In this document: positions 34,906 through 44,661 of the stretch, one piece after another
How positions within the stretch are numbered: the stretch's first letter is position 1
How the letters are laid out: the number at the start of each line of letters is the position of its first letter
From: DASUPK01 sp963795665
Lineage (GTDB): Bacteria; Actinomycetota; Thermoleophilia; Solirubrobacterales; 70-9
Assembly: GCA_963795665.1 (NCBI GenBank)
Contig: CAWCIP010000027.1
Coordinates: forward strand, 228,248-292,247
DNA length: 64,000 nucleotides
Direction of reading: 5' to 3'
The notes under the pieces: generated by a model
What the model was told of the DNA's origin: nothing
The model's input: only the letters and a program-made list of their open reading frames with translations
The model's database searches: none
Program-made: the position numbers and the translations under genes

Positions 34906-36264
34906 ATGCAGCTGAGAAAAGCCCGACTCGCGGCCATCGCCGGAGTTGTCGCACTCGCCGTCGCCGCTTGTGGGGGTGGATCGAGCACCACAGCCAGTTC
35001 CACCAGCGCCGCGGGCGGGGCGGCCGAGAGTGGAAGTGCGGCCGCGAGCGGAGATGCGGCCGAGAGCGAAACTGCAGCAGCGACCTCCGCGGCCGGTACC
35101 GCCGCAGCCGGCGGGTCCACCGAAGGAACCTTGACCATCTGGGCCGACGATCTCTACGGGCCGGCCATCAAGGAGGCCAGCGCAGCGTTCGCGTCGGACA
35201 ACGGCGTGGCAGTCAATGTCGAGACCGTCTCCAAAGACCTCCAGGCGCAGTTCGTCACCGCCTCGCAGGCCGGCACCGGTCCGGACCTGGTGATGGGTGC
35301 GCATGACTGGATCGGCAACCTTGTCCAGAACGGCGCCATCGAACCCATTCCGATGACCGACGCGACCAAGGCCCTGTTCCAGAAACCCGCCGTTCAGGCG
35401 GTGACCTTCAACAGTCAGATTTACGGCGTTCCGTACGCACTGGAGAACATTGCGCTGTACCGCAACACCGACCTCGCCCCGACAGCGCCGGCGACCTGGG
35501 AGGACCTGCAGGCCACCGCAACCGAGCTGCAGAAGTCAGGAAAGGTCAGTGAACTGCTGGCCCTGCCGATCGGCACCGACGGTGGGCCCGCGCCCTACCA
35601 TGTGCAGCCGATCTTCACCTCCGGCGGCGGTGTGCTGTTCGTGCAGAATCCGGATGGCAGCTACGACACCAAGCAGATGGAGATGGGCAGTCAGGGCAGC
35701 ATCGATGCGATGACCAAGATCGGCAAGATGGGCGCGGCCGGCCTGCTGAAGACGTCCATCGGTGCGGACAACGTGGCTACCCTGTTCACCGACAAGAAGG
35801 CCGCTTTCATGGTCTCGGGTCCGTGGAACCTCCCGGCAGTGGTGAAGTCCGGGGTGAAGTATGAGATCTCCGATCTGCCGAAGTTCGCCGACGGCACGGC
35901 CGCCCAACCGTTCATCGGGGCACAGACTCTGTATGTCGCGGCCAAGGGCAAGAACAAGGCACTGGCGCAGGAATTCGCGACGAACTTCTTCATCCAGCCA
36001 CAGGTGGCGAAGGCGCTGTACGACGTGCAACCCCGACCCCCGGCGCTGCAGTCCACCTTTGACGAGGTCGCTGCCAGCAATAAGGACATCAAGGCCTTCG
36101 GCGAGGCCGGCGCGGAGGGACAGCCCCTGCCGTCGATCCCACAGATGGCCGGCATCTTCGACCCCTGGGGTAAGGCACTCGTGAGCATCATCGGCGGCGC
36201 TGATCCGACGACGACCACCCAGCAACTGGCCACCACGATCGACGGGATTCTCTCCAGCAGCTGA
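34906..36264 (+). CDS. malE: Maltose/maltodextrin ABC transporter, solute-binding lipoprotein
   Basis: 452 residues from ATG 34906 (GAGGAGTCAGC site). Signal peptide with lipobox VALAVAAC (Cys 22), then a 60-residue Ser/Ala/Thr linker, then an SBP family 1 fold: GTLTIWADDLYGPAIKEASA, GTGPDLVMGAHDWIGNLVQN, YGVPYALENIALYRNTDL, AFMVSGPWNLPAVV and NKALAQEFATNFF. Closest in pattern to MalE-type maltose/maltodextrin binders. The neighbouring MalF/G-like permeases and GH13 enzymes support that substrate. Confidence 0.88.
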   Translation: MQLRKARLAAIAGVVALAVAACGGGSSTTASSTSAAGGAAESGSAAASGDAAESETAAATSAAGTAAAGGSTEGTLTIWADDLYGPAIKEASAAFASDNGVAVNVETVSKDLQAQFVTASQAGTGPDLVMGAHDWIGNLVQNGAIEPIPMTDATKALFQKPAVQAVTFNSQIYGVPYALENIALYRNTDLAPTAPATWEDLQATATELQKSGKVSELLALPIGTDGGPAPYHVQPIFTSGGGVLFVQNPDGSYDTKQMEMGSQGSIDAMTKIGKMGAAGLLKTSIGADNVATLFTDKKAAFMVSGPWNLPAVVKSGVKYEISDLPKFADGTAAQPFIGAQTLYVAAKGKNKALAQEFATNFFIQPQVAKALYDVQPRPPALQSTFDEVAASNKDIKAFGEAGAEGQPLPSIPQMAGIFDPWGKALVSIIGGADPTTTTQQLATTIDGILSSS

Positions 36265-36272
36265 TGCGGGCG

Positions 36273-36298
36273 CCCGGAGCGGCGGGCGCCGCTCCGGG
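36273..36298 (+). terminator. Strong hairpin between malE and malF
   Basis: CCCGGAGCGGC (36273-36283) and GCCGCTCCGGG (36288-36298) form a perfect 11-bp stem with a GGGC loop, 8 bp after the malE stop and with no T-run. It probably stabilises the malE transcript or attenuates transcription into the permease genes, so that the binding protein is made in excess. Confidence 0.7.
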
Positions 36299-36378
36299 TC
36301 CGCCCCGACTCGTGCGCCAGGCACTGCGGGGGCCCACATTTCATCGTCCAGCAATCTGTGCATGGCAAGGAGATCGGC

Positions 36379-37995
36379 GTGGATCGACAGGCCCAGAAAG
36401 TTCGAGAAGCGGTTGAATCATCGGCGGTGGAATCTCCGGAGCAGGGTGGTGGTCTCATGCGCCTGGCTCCGCGCGGCGGATCCACCCTCGGCCTGATCGT
36501 GAAGCTGATCCTGTTGGGATTGGCGGTCGCTATCGCGATCTGGGGAGCAATACCGCTGATCAACGCCAGGAACTGGATCGGCCTGGCAATCCTGATCGTG
36601 GCGACCCTGGCGATGCTCTATATCTACCTCACGCCAAAGCTGATCCCAGCCAAGTACCTGTTCCTCGGCACCATCTTCCTGCTCGCCCTGCAGGTGACGC
36701 CCGTGATCTACACCATCAGCACTGCGTTCACCAACTTCGGCGACGGACATCGCGGCACCAAAGAAGAAGCGATCGTCGCGATCGAATCGGCGTCGGTCAC
36801 CCAGGCGCCGGGCTCCCAGGTCTACCAACTTGCCATCGCCACTGACTCGAGCGGCGCCCTGGTCTTCCTTCTGACCGACCCCTCCGGTGCTGCCTTCGTC
36901 GGAACCCAGGACGGTCTCACGCCTCTGGAGCCCGGCACCTTCACGGTCGGCGGCACCGGAAAGATCACCGCCGCCGACGGCTACACCGTGCTGAACGTCG
37001 GGGCGGCAGCCAACCGGAGCGCCGAGATCACCACGCTGACGGTGCCGACGCCGAACGGCGCCATCCGCAGCCAGGGACTATCAACCGCTTTCGAGGGCAT
37101 CGCGGGCCAGAACTACGACGCAGCCTGTGACTGCGTGACCGACACCGCCACCGGCGTGGTGTACACCGCGGACAATGACACAGGCGAATTCGTCGACCCG
37201 AACGGCAACCGCCTGGCTCAGGGCTGGAAGGTCAACGTCGGCTTCAAGAACTTCGTCGACATCTTCACCAATCCGGTGATCACCGGATCGTTCTTCAAGA
37301 TCCTGGCCTGGAATTTCGCGTTCGCGTTGCTCGTGCCGGCCATCACCTTCGCGATGGGCCTGCTGCTCGCACTGGTGTTCAACAGTGACTCGCTCAGAGG
37401 GCAACGCTTCTACCGCTCACTGATGATCCTGCCGTACGCGATGCCGGCGTTCGCCATGTTGCTGGTGTGGCGTGACATGTTCAACCGCGATTTCGGTCTG
37501 ATCAACAGTGCGCTCGGATTGGACGTCGACTGGTTCGGCCAGCCCTGGTCGGCCCGGGCCGCGGTGCTCATCATCCAACTGTGGATGGGCTTTCCCTACA
37601 TGTTCCTCGTCTGCACGGGCGCCCTCCAGTCCATACCGTCCGACTTGGTGGAAGCCGCAGGGGTGGATGGAGCCAAACCAGCCAAGGCTTTCCGAACGAT
37701 TACCTTCCCGTTGTTGTTGGTGGCCACCGGGCCGTTGTTGATTACCACCTTCGCCTTCAATTTCAACAACTTCAACGCCATCTATCTGACCAGTGGGGGA
37801 GGGCCGTTCCCGGTGGACAACCCGTCGGCCGGCGCCACCGACCTGCTCATCAGCTACACCTATCGGCTCGCGTTCGGCGGTGCCGGGGCCAACTACGGCT
37901 TTGCTGCGGCGGTGTCGATTCTGATCTTCCTGATCGTCGCGGTGATCTCGATCATTGGGTTCAAGCGGACCAAGGTCTTGGAGGAGATCAACTGA
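36379..37995 (+). CDS. malF: Maltose-type ABC transporter permease, MalF-like
   Basis: GTG 36379 with AAGGAG six bases upstream is preferred over GTG 36358. About 538 residues: three N-terminal membrane segments, a large extracytoplasmic domain (about residues 120-290, like the P2 loop of MalF), then the permease core (NFVDIFTNPVITGSFFKILA) with the EAA-loop ATPase contact VEAAGVDGAKPAKAFRTITF. The presence of the P2-like loop points to the MalF branch. The stop overlaps the next gene (TGATG). Confidence 0.88.
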   Translation: MDRQAQKVREAVESSAVESPEQGGGLMRLAPRGGSTLGLIVKLILLGLAVAIAIWGAIPLINARNWIGLAILIVATLAMLYIYLTPKLIPAKYLFLGTIFLLALQVTPVIYTISTAFTNFGDGHRGTKEEAIVAIESASVTQAPGSQVYQLAIATDSSGALVFLLTDPSGAAFVGTQDGLTPLEPGTFTVGGTGKITAADGYTVLNVGAAANRSAEITTLTVPTPNGAIRSQGLSTAFEGIAGQNYDAACDCVTDTATGVVYTADNDTGEFVDPNGNRLAQGWKVNVGFKNFVDIFTNPVITGSFFKILAWNFAFALLVPAITFAMGLLLALVFNSDSLRGQRFYRSLMILPYAMPAFAMLLVWRDMFNRDFGLINSALGLDVDWFGQPWSARAAVLIIQLWMGFPYMFLVCTGALQSIPSDLVEAAGVDGAKPAKAFRTITFPLLLVATGPLLITTFAFNFNNFNAIYLTSGGGPFPVDNPSAGATDLLISYTYRLAFGGAGANYGFAAAVSILIFLIVAVISIIGFKRTKVLEEIN

Positions 37996-38933
37996 TGAGC
38001 GAAGCATCTGTCACCGCCACCGAGCTGGAATACACTCCGCACGGTTCCGCATCTCCACCGGTGGTGAAGCTCGGCAGCGCCAGAGGCAACTGGTTCCGGC
38101 GGGCCGGTTGGCGGCATCTTGTCGGGATCGTCGCGCTGGCTTTCGCGCTCTTCCCGGTGCTGTTCGTGGTGTCCGCCGCTTTCAATCCGCTGGGCACGTT
38201 GAGTTCCTCCTCGCTGATCCCCAAGGCGTTCAGCTTTGCCAACTTCACCAAACTGTTCGAGACGACCAGCTTCTGGACATGGTTTTACAACTCCATGGTG
38301 ATCTCCCTGTTGTCCGCGGGGCTCTCCATGTTCATCTCTGCCTGTGCGGCCTTTGCGTTTTCCCGGTACCGATTCAAGGGCCGACGTTCCGGGATGCTTT
38401 TCATCCTGCTGGTGCAGATGTTTCCGCAGACCTTGGCGATTGTCGCGATCTACTTGATCTTTGTTCAGGTCTCGGATCTCTACCCGTTGATCGGCTTCAA
38501 CACCTCCGCCGCTCTCATCCTGCTGTTCCTGGGTGGCGCACTGGGGGTCAATACCTGGCTGATGAAGGGTTTCTTCGACACCATTCCGAAGGACCTTGAC
38601 GAATCGGCCAAGGTGGACGGTGCGACCCATGCACAGATCTACTTCGGCATCATCCTGCCGCTGGTCACGCCGATCCTCGCCATCACCGGTCTGCTTTCGT
38701 TCATCGCGACGATCAGCGAGTTCATCATCTCCAGCGTGTTCCTGACCCAGGACGAGGCGAAAACAGCTGCGGTGGGACTGTACGGGCTGATCGCAGACGG
38801 CCAACAGCGCAACAACAACTTCGGCATCTTCGCGGCCGGCGCGCTCATCGTGGCCATCCCGACGGTTGCACTGTTCCAGTTCCTGCAGCGCTACATCGTC
38901 GGCGGAATCACCGCCGGCGCGGTCAAGGGCTGA
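37995..38933 (+). CDS. malG: Maltose-type ABC transporter permease, MalG-like
   Basis: ATG 37995 overlaps the malF stop. 312 residues, six predicted membrane helices; typical MalG features are TKLFETTSFWTWFYNSMVIS, SACAAFAFSRYRFKGRRSGM and the EAA loop with PKDLDESAKVDGATHAQIYF. It pairs with MalF to form the channel. Confidence 0.9.
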   Translation: MSEASVTATELEYTPHGSASPPVVKLGSARGNWFRRAGWRHLVGIVALAFALFPVLFVVSAAFNPLGTLSSSSLIPKAFSFANFTKLFETTSFWTWFYNSMVISLLSAGLSMFISACAAFAFSRYRFKGRRSGMLFILLVQMFPQTLAIVAIYLIFVQVSDLYPLIGFNTSAALILLFLGGALGVNTWLMKGFFDTIPKDLDESAKVDGATHAQIYFGIILPLVTPILAITGLLSFIATISEFIISSVFLTQDEAKTAAVGLYGLIADGQQRNNNFGIFAAGALIVAIPTVALFQFLQRYIVGGITAGAVKG

Positions 38934-38969
38934 TTTCTCACTTTCCGACGATCAGAAGGGTTTCAGTTC

Positions 38970-40166
38970 ATGGCCACCGTGACGCTGGAGAAGGTCAACA
39001 AACTGTACGACAACGGGTTCCACGCGGTTCAAGACCTCGATCTCGAGCTTGCCGACGGGGAGTTCCTGGTTCTGGTTGGCCCGTCCGGATGCGGGAAGTC
39101 AACCGCGCTGCGGATGGTGGCCGGACTCGAGGACATTTCCACCGGTGTGATGAAGATCGGCGATCGAGTGGTGAACACGCTGTCGCCTCGCGAACGTGAT
39201 ATCGCCATGGTCTTCCAGTCCTACGCCCTGTACCCGCACATGACGGTGGGGGACAACATCGCCTACGGCCTGAAGATCCGGAAGATGAACAAGACCGAGA
39301 TTCAGCGACGGGTACAGAAGGCCGCGGACATGCTGGAACTCGGCCCGATGCTGGACCGCAAGCCCAAGCAGTTGTCCGGTGGTCAACGGCAGCGGGTGGC
39401 GATGGGCCGGGCCATCGTCCGCGAGCCGCAAGTCTTCCTGATGGACGAGCCGCTGTCGAACCTGGACGCTAAACTCCGGGTCCAGATGCGAGCCGAGATC
39501 GCCCAGGTGCAGCACGACCTGAACGTGACGACCTTGTACGTCACGCACGACCAGATCGAGGCCATGACGATGGGCGACCGGGTCGCTGTCCTCAAGGGCG
39601 GCGTACTGCAGCAGGTCGGGCCCCCGCAGTTCCTCTACGACAACCCCGCCAACATCTTTGTCGCCGGCTTCATCGGCTCACCGCCGATGAACCTCGGCAT
39701 GGGAACCGTCCTCCAACGAGGTGACGGGCTGGGCCTGAAGTTCGGCGCGACGACCCTCGCACTGCACCCCGGCGTGGTCGCCGATCATCCGGCGCTAGCC
39801 AACTGGGTGGGCCGGGACATCGCGGTCGGGATCCGCAGCGAGGACATGGATGATGCCAATCTGGTCAGGGGCGGCCCGCCGGAGGATTCCACCCTCGACG
39901 CGACCGTCGGACTGACCGAGGCACTCGGGTCGGAGATCATGGTGCATTTCGATCTCGACGTACCGAAGGTCGTCACCGAGGACACCAAGCTGCTGGAGCA
40001 GGATTCGGGGGCGGCCGATACCGGCCTGTCGACCGACGTGACCCGGTTCGTTGCCTCCTTCGCGCCGCGTTCCCGCGTCAGGTTCGGTGAGAAGATCCGG
40101 GTGGCGGTTGACACCGAGCGACTGCACTTCTTCAATCCCTCAACGGGTATCGCAGTCCGGGACTGA
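38970..40166 (+). CDS. malK: Sugar ABC transporter ATP-binding protein (MalK/UgpC/MsmX type)
   Basis: 398 residues. Walker A GPSGCGKST, Q-loop VFQSYALYPHMTV, signature LSGGQRQRVAMGRAI, Walker B VFLMDEPLSNLD, H-loop YVTHDQIEAM. The C-terminal about 160 residues are the MalK-type regulatory (TOBE) domain. It powers the MalEFG importer and may interact with regulatory proteins. It ends 6 bp before the first GH13 gene. Confidence 0.92.
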   Translation: MATVTLEKVNKLYDNGFHAVQDLDLELADGEFLVLVGPSGCGKSTALRMVAGLEDISTGVMKIGDRVVNTLSPRERDIAMVFQSYALYPHMTVGDNIAYGLKIRKMNKTEIQRRVQKAADMLELGPMLDRKPKQLSGGQRQRVAMGRAIVREPQVFLMDEPLSNLDAKLRVQMRAEIAQVQHDLNVTTLYVTHDQIEAMTMGDRVAVLKGGVLQQVGPPQFLYDNPANIFVAGFIGSPPMNLGMGTVLQRGDGLGLKFGATTLALHPGVVADHPALANWVGRDIAVGIRSEDMDDANLVRGGPPEDSTLDATVGLTEALGSEIMVHFDLDVPKVVTEDTKLLEQDSGAADTGLSTDVTRFVASFAPRSRVRFGEKIRVAVDTERLHFFNPSTGIAVRD

Positions 40167-40172
40167 GCGGGG

Positions 40173-41486
40173 ATGGGCGGCGTCAAGCAATTCGAACCAG
40201 TGCCGTACGTGCGGCTCACGCACCCGGAGTGGAGCAAGAACGCGACCATCTATCAGATCAACACCAGGCAGTTCACGGACGAGGGCACCTTCAAGGCCGC
40301 AGAAGCTCACCTGCCAAGATTGCGGGAACTGGGCGTTGTCATTCTGTGGTTGATGCCGGTGCAAGTGATCGGTGAGCTGAACCGCAAGGGTTCCCTCGGC
40401 AGCCCCTACGCCGTCAAGGACTACTACGCGGTCGAACCCGCACTCGGAACCATGGATGACCTGAAGCATTTCATCCGGGCCGCCCACGATGAAGGCCTGT
40501 ATGTCATCCTCGACTGGGTCGCCAACCATACGGCGTGGGACAGCAACCTGGTCACCGAGCATCCCGACTGGTATGCGCGCGATTGGAAAGGAGACTTCCG
40601 TCCCACTCCCTGGTGGGATTGGGTCGACGTCATCGACTTGGACTACGACAGTGTCGAGCTCCGGGAGTACATGGCGGACGCCATGAGCTACTGGGTCCGA
40701 GAAGCCGATTTCGATGGATTTCGCTGTGACGTGGCCGGATTCGTGCCGACCGACTTCTGGGAACGCGTCCGCCATGAACTCGACGCGATCAAGCCGGTCT
40801 TCATGCTCGCTGAATGGGAATCGCGGGACCTGCACGCGGCGGCGTTCGACATGACCTACGCCTGGAGCTGGAACGAAACTCTGCATCGGATCGCGATGGG
40901 CAAGGCCGATCTCGGTCAACTCCGCGTGTACTACGCGTGGAACGAGAAGGCGTACCCGGCCGAGGGCATGCGGATGTGTTTCGTCAGTAACCATGACAAG
41001 AACGCATGGGAGGGAACAGAGTTCGAGCAGTTCGGCGATGCCCTCGAAGCGGCGATCGCACTGTCGGTGGTGGGGGAGGGGATGCCGCTCATCTACAGCG
41101 GACAGGAAGCAGGCAACGACAGGCGGCTGGAATTCTTCGAGCGCGACCCGATCGTCTGGCGACAACACCCACAAGGTGAGCTCTACCAAAAGTTGTTCGC
41201 GCTGAAACGCACCAACACGGCGCTATGGAACGCCCCATGGGGTGCCCGGATGATCGATGTTCCGAACAATGCAAGCACCGAAGTCTTCAGTTTTGTTCGG
41301 CGCAACGACCGGGACAAGGTCTTCGCGCTCTTCAATTTCTCGGCATTAAGTCAGCACGTCACGTTCCAGGAGTCCTTATGCCACGGCGCCTATGTGGAGA
41401 TGCTCTCGGGCGCAGCTGTCGACGTCGACGCCGGGACCTCCGTACAGCTGGACCCATGGGAATGCCGGATCTACGTGGCCGGGTGA
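40173..41486 (+). CDS. GH13 alpha-amylase-family glycosidase
   Basis: 437 residues from ATG 40173, with no signal peptide, so cytoplasmic. The barrel starts ATIYQINTRQFTDEGTFKAA; catalytic triad: nucleophile Asp about 186 in GFRCDVAG, acid/base Glu about 214 in MLAEWESRD, Asp about 275 in FVSNHDKN. The conserved LDWVANHTAWDS region is present. Likely hydrolyses or transfers glucosyl units from imported maltodextrins. Close coupling to malK supports a role in the same pathway. Confidence 0.9.
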   Translation: MGGVKQFEPVPYVRLTHPEWSKNATIYQINTRQFTDEGTFKAAEAHLPRLRELGVVILWLMPVQVIGELNRKGSLGSPYAVKDYYAVEPALGTMDDLKHFIRAAHDEGLYVILDWVANHTAWDSNLVTEHPDWYARDWKGDFRPTPWWDWVDVIDLDYDSVELREYMADAMSYWVREADFDGFRCDVAGFVPTDFWERVRHELDAIKPVFMLAEWESRDLHAAAFDMTYAWSWNETLHRIAMGKADLGQLRVYYAWNEKAYPAEGMRMCFVSNHDKNAWEGTEFEQFGDALEAAIALSVVGEGMPLIYSGQEAGNDRRLEFFERDPIVWRQHPQGELYQKLFALKRTNTALWNAPWGARMIDVPNNASTEVFSFVRRNDRDKVFALFNFSALSQHVTFQESLCHGAYVEMLSGAAVDVDAGTSVQLDPWECRIYVAG

Positions 41487-41682
41487 TGACCGCCACAAGT
41501 CTCCTCGCGGCAGTGGGGCGCCGGTGTCGCGAGGGGCCAGACCCGTTGGCTGCGTGCGGCACCGTGCGGTCTCCGTATGCAGCCAACGGTGCGCCTTGCA
41601 CCGTCCACGGACCGGACGGGCAACACCGTTGGCGCGCCACCGTTGTCGGCAGATCGTTCCACCCGGAACAGGTGAGAGTGCG

Positions 41683-43506
41683 ATGACCGACCACTGGCAA
41701 TTCCCTCACCACGACGGCTCGGCGACCTACGTGTCCAATCTGTACCCGAACCTCGGTGACCGGGTCGAGGTATCCCTACGGATTCCGCGCGCGTCTGACG
41801 TCACCGATGTGCTGCTGCGCACTTACGTTGACGGGGAGCAATCGCTTGGTGCAGTAGAGATCGTCCGCGAAGACACCCGGGACCGTTGGTACCGAGGCGT
41901 GGTTACGATGCTCAACCCGGTGGTGAACTACCGCTGGCTGCTGCGCGGCGGGCCGGCCCGGTATCAGTGGCTTAACGGCACCGGTATTCACCAGCACGAC
42001 GTCACAGACGCCGCCGATTTCCGTCTCTCCATCCATCCGGCTCCACCGGAATGGGCAGCGGACGCCGTGCTGTACCAGATTTTGCCTGACCGATTCGCCA
42101 GATCGGCGGCCGCGAACACCCGGGTGATCCCGCAATGGGCTGTGCCGCAATCCTGGGAGGACCCGGTGATCGGGCGTGGTCCCGAAACTCCGTACCAGCT
42201 CTACGGTGGTGATCTCGACGGGATCGTCGAGCACCTGGACCACATCTCGTCACTGGGCGTCAACACGATCTATCTGACACCGTTCTTCCCGGCGCAGTCC
42301 AATCATCGCTACGACGCTTCCAGCTTCCAGCGGGTCGACCCGGTTCTCGGCGGCGACGAAGCACTGGCCCGACTGACCGCCGCTGCTCACGCGAGGGGCA
42401 TGCGGGTGATGGGTGACCTGACCACCAACCACTGCGGCGACGCCCACGAGTGGTTCAAGGCTGCCATCGCCGACCCCGATTCCCCTGAGGCCGGTTACTT
42501 CCTGTTCGGCAACCATCCAACGGAGTACGTGTCCTGGTTCGACTACCCGTCCCTGCCGAAGTTCGACCACCAGAACCCGGGACTTCGCCGGCAACTCTAT
42601 GAAGGTCCGGATTCGGTGGTCGCACGCTGGCTCGGCCCGCCCGCCTCCCTGGACGGGTGGCGAATCGACGTCGCCAACATGACGGGCCGGCACGGCACGG
42701 TCGACGTGAACCACCAGGTTGCCACTGGCATCCGTCGCACGATGGCGGACGCGCGGCCGGCGGCGCTGCTCATCGCCGAGCACAGCCACGACGCCTCGGC
42801 CGACCTGCTCGGCGACGGCTGGCACGGGGTGATGAACTACGCCGGCTTCACCCGCCCAATGTGGCAATGGCTCAAACCCGAAAGCCCGGTGACCTTCGAA
42901 CCAGGCCCGTTCACGGTCATCCCGCGATTGACCGGAACCGCTGTCGCAGCAACCATGCGTGAGTTCGCCGCCGCCAGTCCCTGGCGGTCGACGGCGACCG
43001 CATTGAATCTCGTAGGATCACACGACACCGCAAGGATTCTCACCACCCTCGGCGACGTAGACCTGGTCAAGGTCGCCTTCGGTTTGCTGGCGGCCATGCC
43101 CGGAATCCCCATGCTGTATGCCGGAGATGAGATCGGCGAGGAAGGCCACAACGGGGAGGACGGCCGGCGACCATACCCGTGGCATCGCCAAGATCAATGG
43201 AACCTGTCCATTCTCGACTGGGTCCGAGTAACTCTCGGAGAACGCGGCAACGTACACGCACTACGCGTTGGTGGCCTGCGGTGGGTCAGCATCACCGACG
43301 ACTCGCTCACGTTTCTTCGCGAGGCCGACGATGCGTCCGTGCTGGTTCATGCAACTCGCGGGCACAGCAACCCGGTGCACCTTCCTGTCCACTACTTCGG
43401 TCGACGCCTCGCCGGCCTCACCGGCAGCCCCGATCTCATTGCAGTTGATCACCAGTTCACACTGCCCACTGCAGGTCCGGCGTTCCACTGGTGGCGACTG
43501 GAGTAA
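41683..43506 (+). CDS. GH13 cyclomaltodextrinase/neopullulanase-like enzyme
   Basis: ATG 41683 (MTDHWQFPHHDGSATYVSN) is chosen; the frame is open further upstream but without protein character. Residues 1-115 form an N-terminal beta domain like CBM34 of cyclomaltodextrinases, then the barrel (VLYQILPDRFARS). Catalytic residues: Asp about 329 in DGWRIDVAN, Glu about 366 in LIAEHSHD, Asp about 448 in VGSHDTAR. 607 residues, usual for the group. Cytoplasmic degradation of maltodextrins is the expected role. The 196-bp gap before it (41487-41682) holds no gene. Confidence 0.9.
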   Translation: MTDHWQFPHHDGSATYVSNLYPNLGDRVEVSLRIPRASDVTDVLLRTYVDGEQSLGAVEIVREDTRDRWYRGVVTMLNPVVNYRWLLRGGPARYQWLNGTGIHQHDVTDAADFRLSIHPAPPEWAADAVLYQILPDRFARSAAANTRVIPQWAVPQSWEDPVIGRGPETPYQLYGGDLDGIVEHLDHISSLGVNTIYLTPFFPAQSNHRYDASSFQRVDPVLGGDEALARLTAAAHARGMRVMGDLTTNHCGDAHEWFKAAIADPDSPEAGYFLFGNHPTEYVSWFDYPSLPKFDHQNPGLRRQLYEGPDSVVARWLGPPASLDGWRIDVANMTGRHGTVDVNHQVATGIRRTMADARPAALLIAEHSHDASADLLGDGWHGVMNYAGFTRPMWQWLKPESPVTFEPGPFTVIPRLTGTAVAATMREFAAASPWRSTATALNLVGSHDTARILTTLGDVDLVKVAFGLLAAMPGIPMLYAGDEIGEEGHNGEDGRRPYPWHRQDQWNLSILDWVRVTLGERGNVHALRVGGLRWVSITDDSLTFLREADDASVLVHATRGHSNPVHLPVHYFGRRLAGLTGSPDLIAVDHQFTLPTAGPAFHWWRLE

Positions 43507-43690
43507 GACATGTTCCGCCTCGATCGGCGGACGGGCGGGCTCATCTCCGGGCACGGGCTACCCAAAGGGTGGCACTGCCCGCGCATACTCGGGCTTCGCG
43601 GAGCGAACCGGCCAAGGGGCTCTGTTGGGGTGCGATAAGGGGACTAGTCGCGCCGGGGGGCACCACGGTGGGATCAGCACACAGAGCGCA

Positions 43691-43706
43691 TTCCGTATTA
43701 CCGGAA
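43691..43706 (+). promoter_or_regulatory. Dyad operator, copy 6
   Basis: TTCCGTATTACCGGAA: perfect 5-bp arms TTCCG/CGGAA around the invariant TATTAC. It is 73 bp before the gene at 43779 and marks the start of the right accessory block. Confidence 0.75.
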
Positions 43707-43778
43707 CAGCACTTTCGGGTGGTGGCGAGAGGATGCGCTGAAACCACCGATGCTGTTTTGCTCGAGAGGAATCCGTCG

Positions 43779-44174
43779 ATGTCCGTGCCGTCTTCTGTCC
43801 AAGGGCCGCCTGAGGTTCGTGCCGACCTCATCGCCGAGCTGGTCGCCGTCCGGTCTGCCGTTGTGGGTCCGGACGGGTTGGATCCGGCGTTGTCCCGGCC
43901 GTTGTCGTTGGAGGACGATGCGGTCGAGATGTGCGGGGCCGTCTATGCATTGCCGGATCAGTTCCGGGAGCGCGGCAGGTCCGGGACCCCGTTGATGTGG
44001 CCGTGGCCGTGGAGCCTGTTCAAGTCGGGGATGCCTCGGCGAGATGAATTGCTGCTCGCCGCGGCGATGCTGCTGATCGCAGTTGAGCGGATCGACCGGT
44101 CCGAGCCACAGGTGGTGCTCCGGCACCTGCAGGTCGTCGACACGGCCGCCGGCAGCGGCGTTGGACAGGAATGA
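43779..44174 (+). CDS. Hypothetical protein of the accessory element, 131 aa
   Basis: ATG 43779 (MSVPSSVQGPPEVRADLIAE). It is helical and acidic in the first half (LVAVRSAVVGPDGLDPALSR), with a Trp-rich middle (PLMWPWPWSLFKSG). No known domain. The gene carries an inverted exact TTGGACAGAA at its 5' end (43793-43802) and a one-base variant at its 3' end (44161-44170). It overlaps the next start (ATGA) and lies under operator copy 6. Confidence 0.6.
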   Translation: MSVPSSVQGPPEVRADLIAELVAVRSAVVGPDGLDPALSRPLSLEDDAVEMCGAVYALPDQFRERGRSGTPLMWPWPWSLFKSGMPRRDELLLAAAMLLIAVERIDRSEPQVVLRHLQVVDTAAGSGVGQE

Positions 44175-44629
44175 CGGAGCTGACGGTGCAGCAATGCTGG
44201 GTCGCCGCGGTGATCCGGGACGACGACGGCAACGTCCTGGTGGCCCGATGGGCGGACACCCAGGCATGGGACCTGCCGGTGGGTGTGCTTCACCGCGGCG
44301 AAGATGTCTGCACCGGTGTGCGGAGAGTGGTATCGGAGACGGTGACCGTCGGGGTGACAGTGGGTTGGTTGGCGGGCATCCATTCCCACATCCGCGACGG
44401 CCTGACCCTGGTGTTCCTGGCCCGCCACGTGACAGGTCGGGCAGCTGCTCACGGTGCCGTCCAGCTGTGCCGCTGGGTCACCCCCGATGTCGCCTTCCGG
44501 ATGCTGTGGCCGCGGCGTGCGGACCAACTGCGGGGCGCGCTGCTCGCGCAGCATCCCCAACCCGTGATTGTCCAGAACCCGCGTTCGAGCCGACAGGATC
44601 TCAGCAGCAACCGTTTTGCCCGCTGGTAG
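44171..44629 (+). CDS. Nudix-like hydrolase with a degenerate Nudix box
   Basis: 152 residues. The fold is recognisable (CWVAAVIRDDDGNVLVARWA, AWDLPVGVLHRGEDVCTGVR). In the Nudix box G-x5-E-x7-R-E-U-x-E-E-x-G-U the first Glu and Arg are present, but the Glu after Arg is Val and the last of the paired Glu is Thr (RRVVSETVTVGV), so metal binding and catalysis may be weak or lost. It could bind a nucleotide or act as a regulator. Coupled to the preceding gene. Confidence 0.65.
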   Translation: MTELTVQQCWVAAVIRDDDGNVLVARWADTQAWDLPVGVLHRGEDVCTGVRRVVSETVTVGVTVGWLAGIHSHIRDGLTLVFLARHVTGRAAAHGAVQLCRWVTPDVAFRMLWPRRADQLRGALLAQHPQPVIVQNPRSSRQDLSSNRFARW

Positions 44630-44661
44630 CCGACACCCGCCCGGGTGAAGAAACTAGGCAA

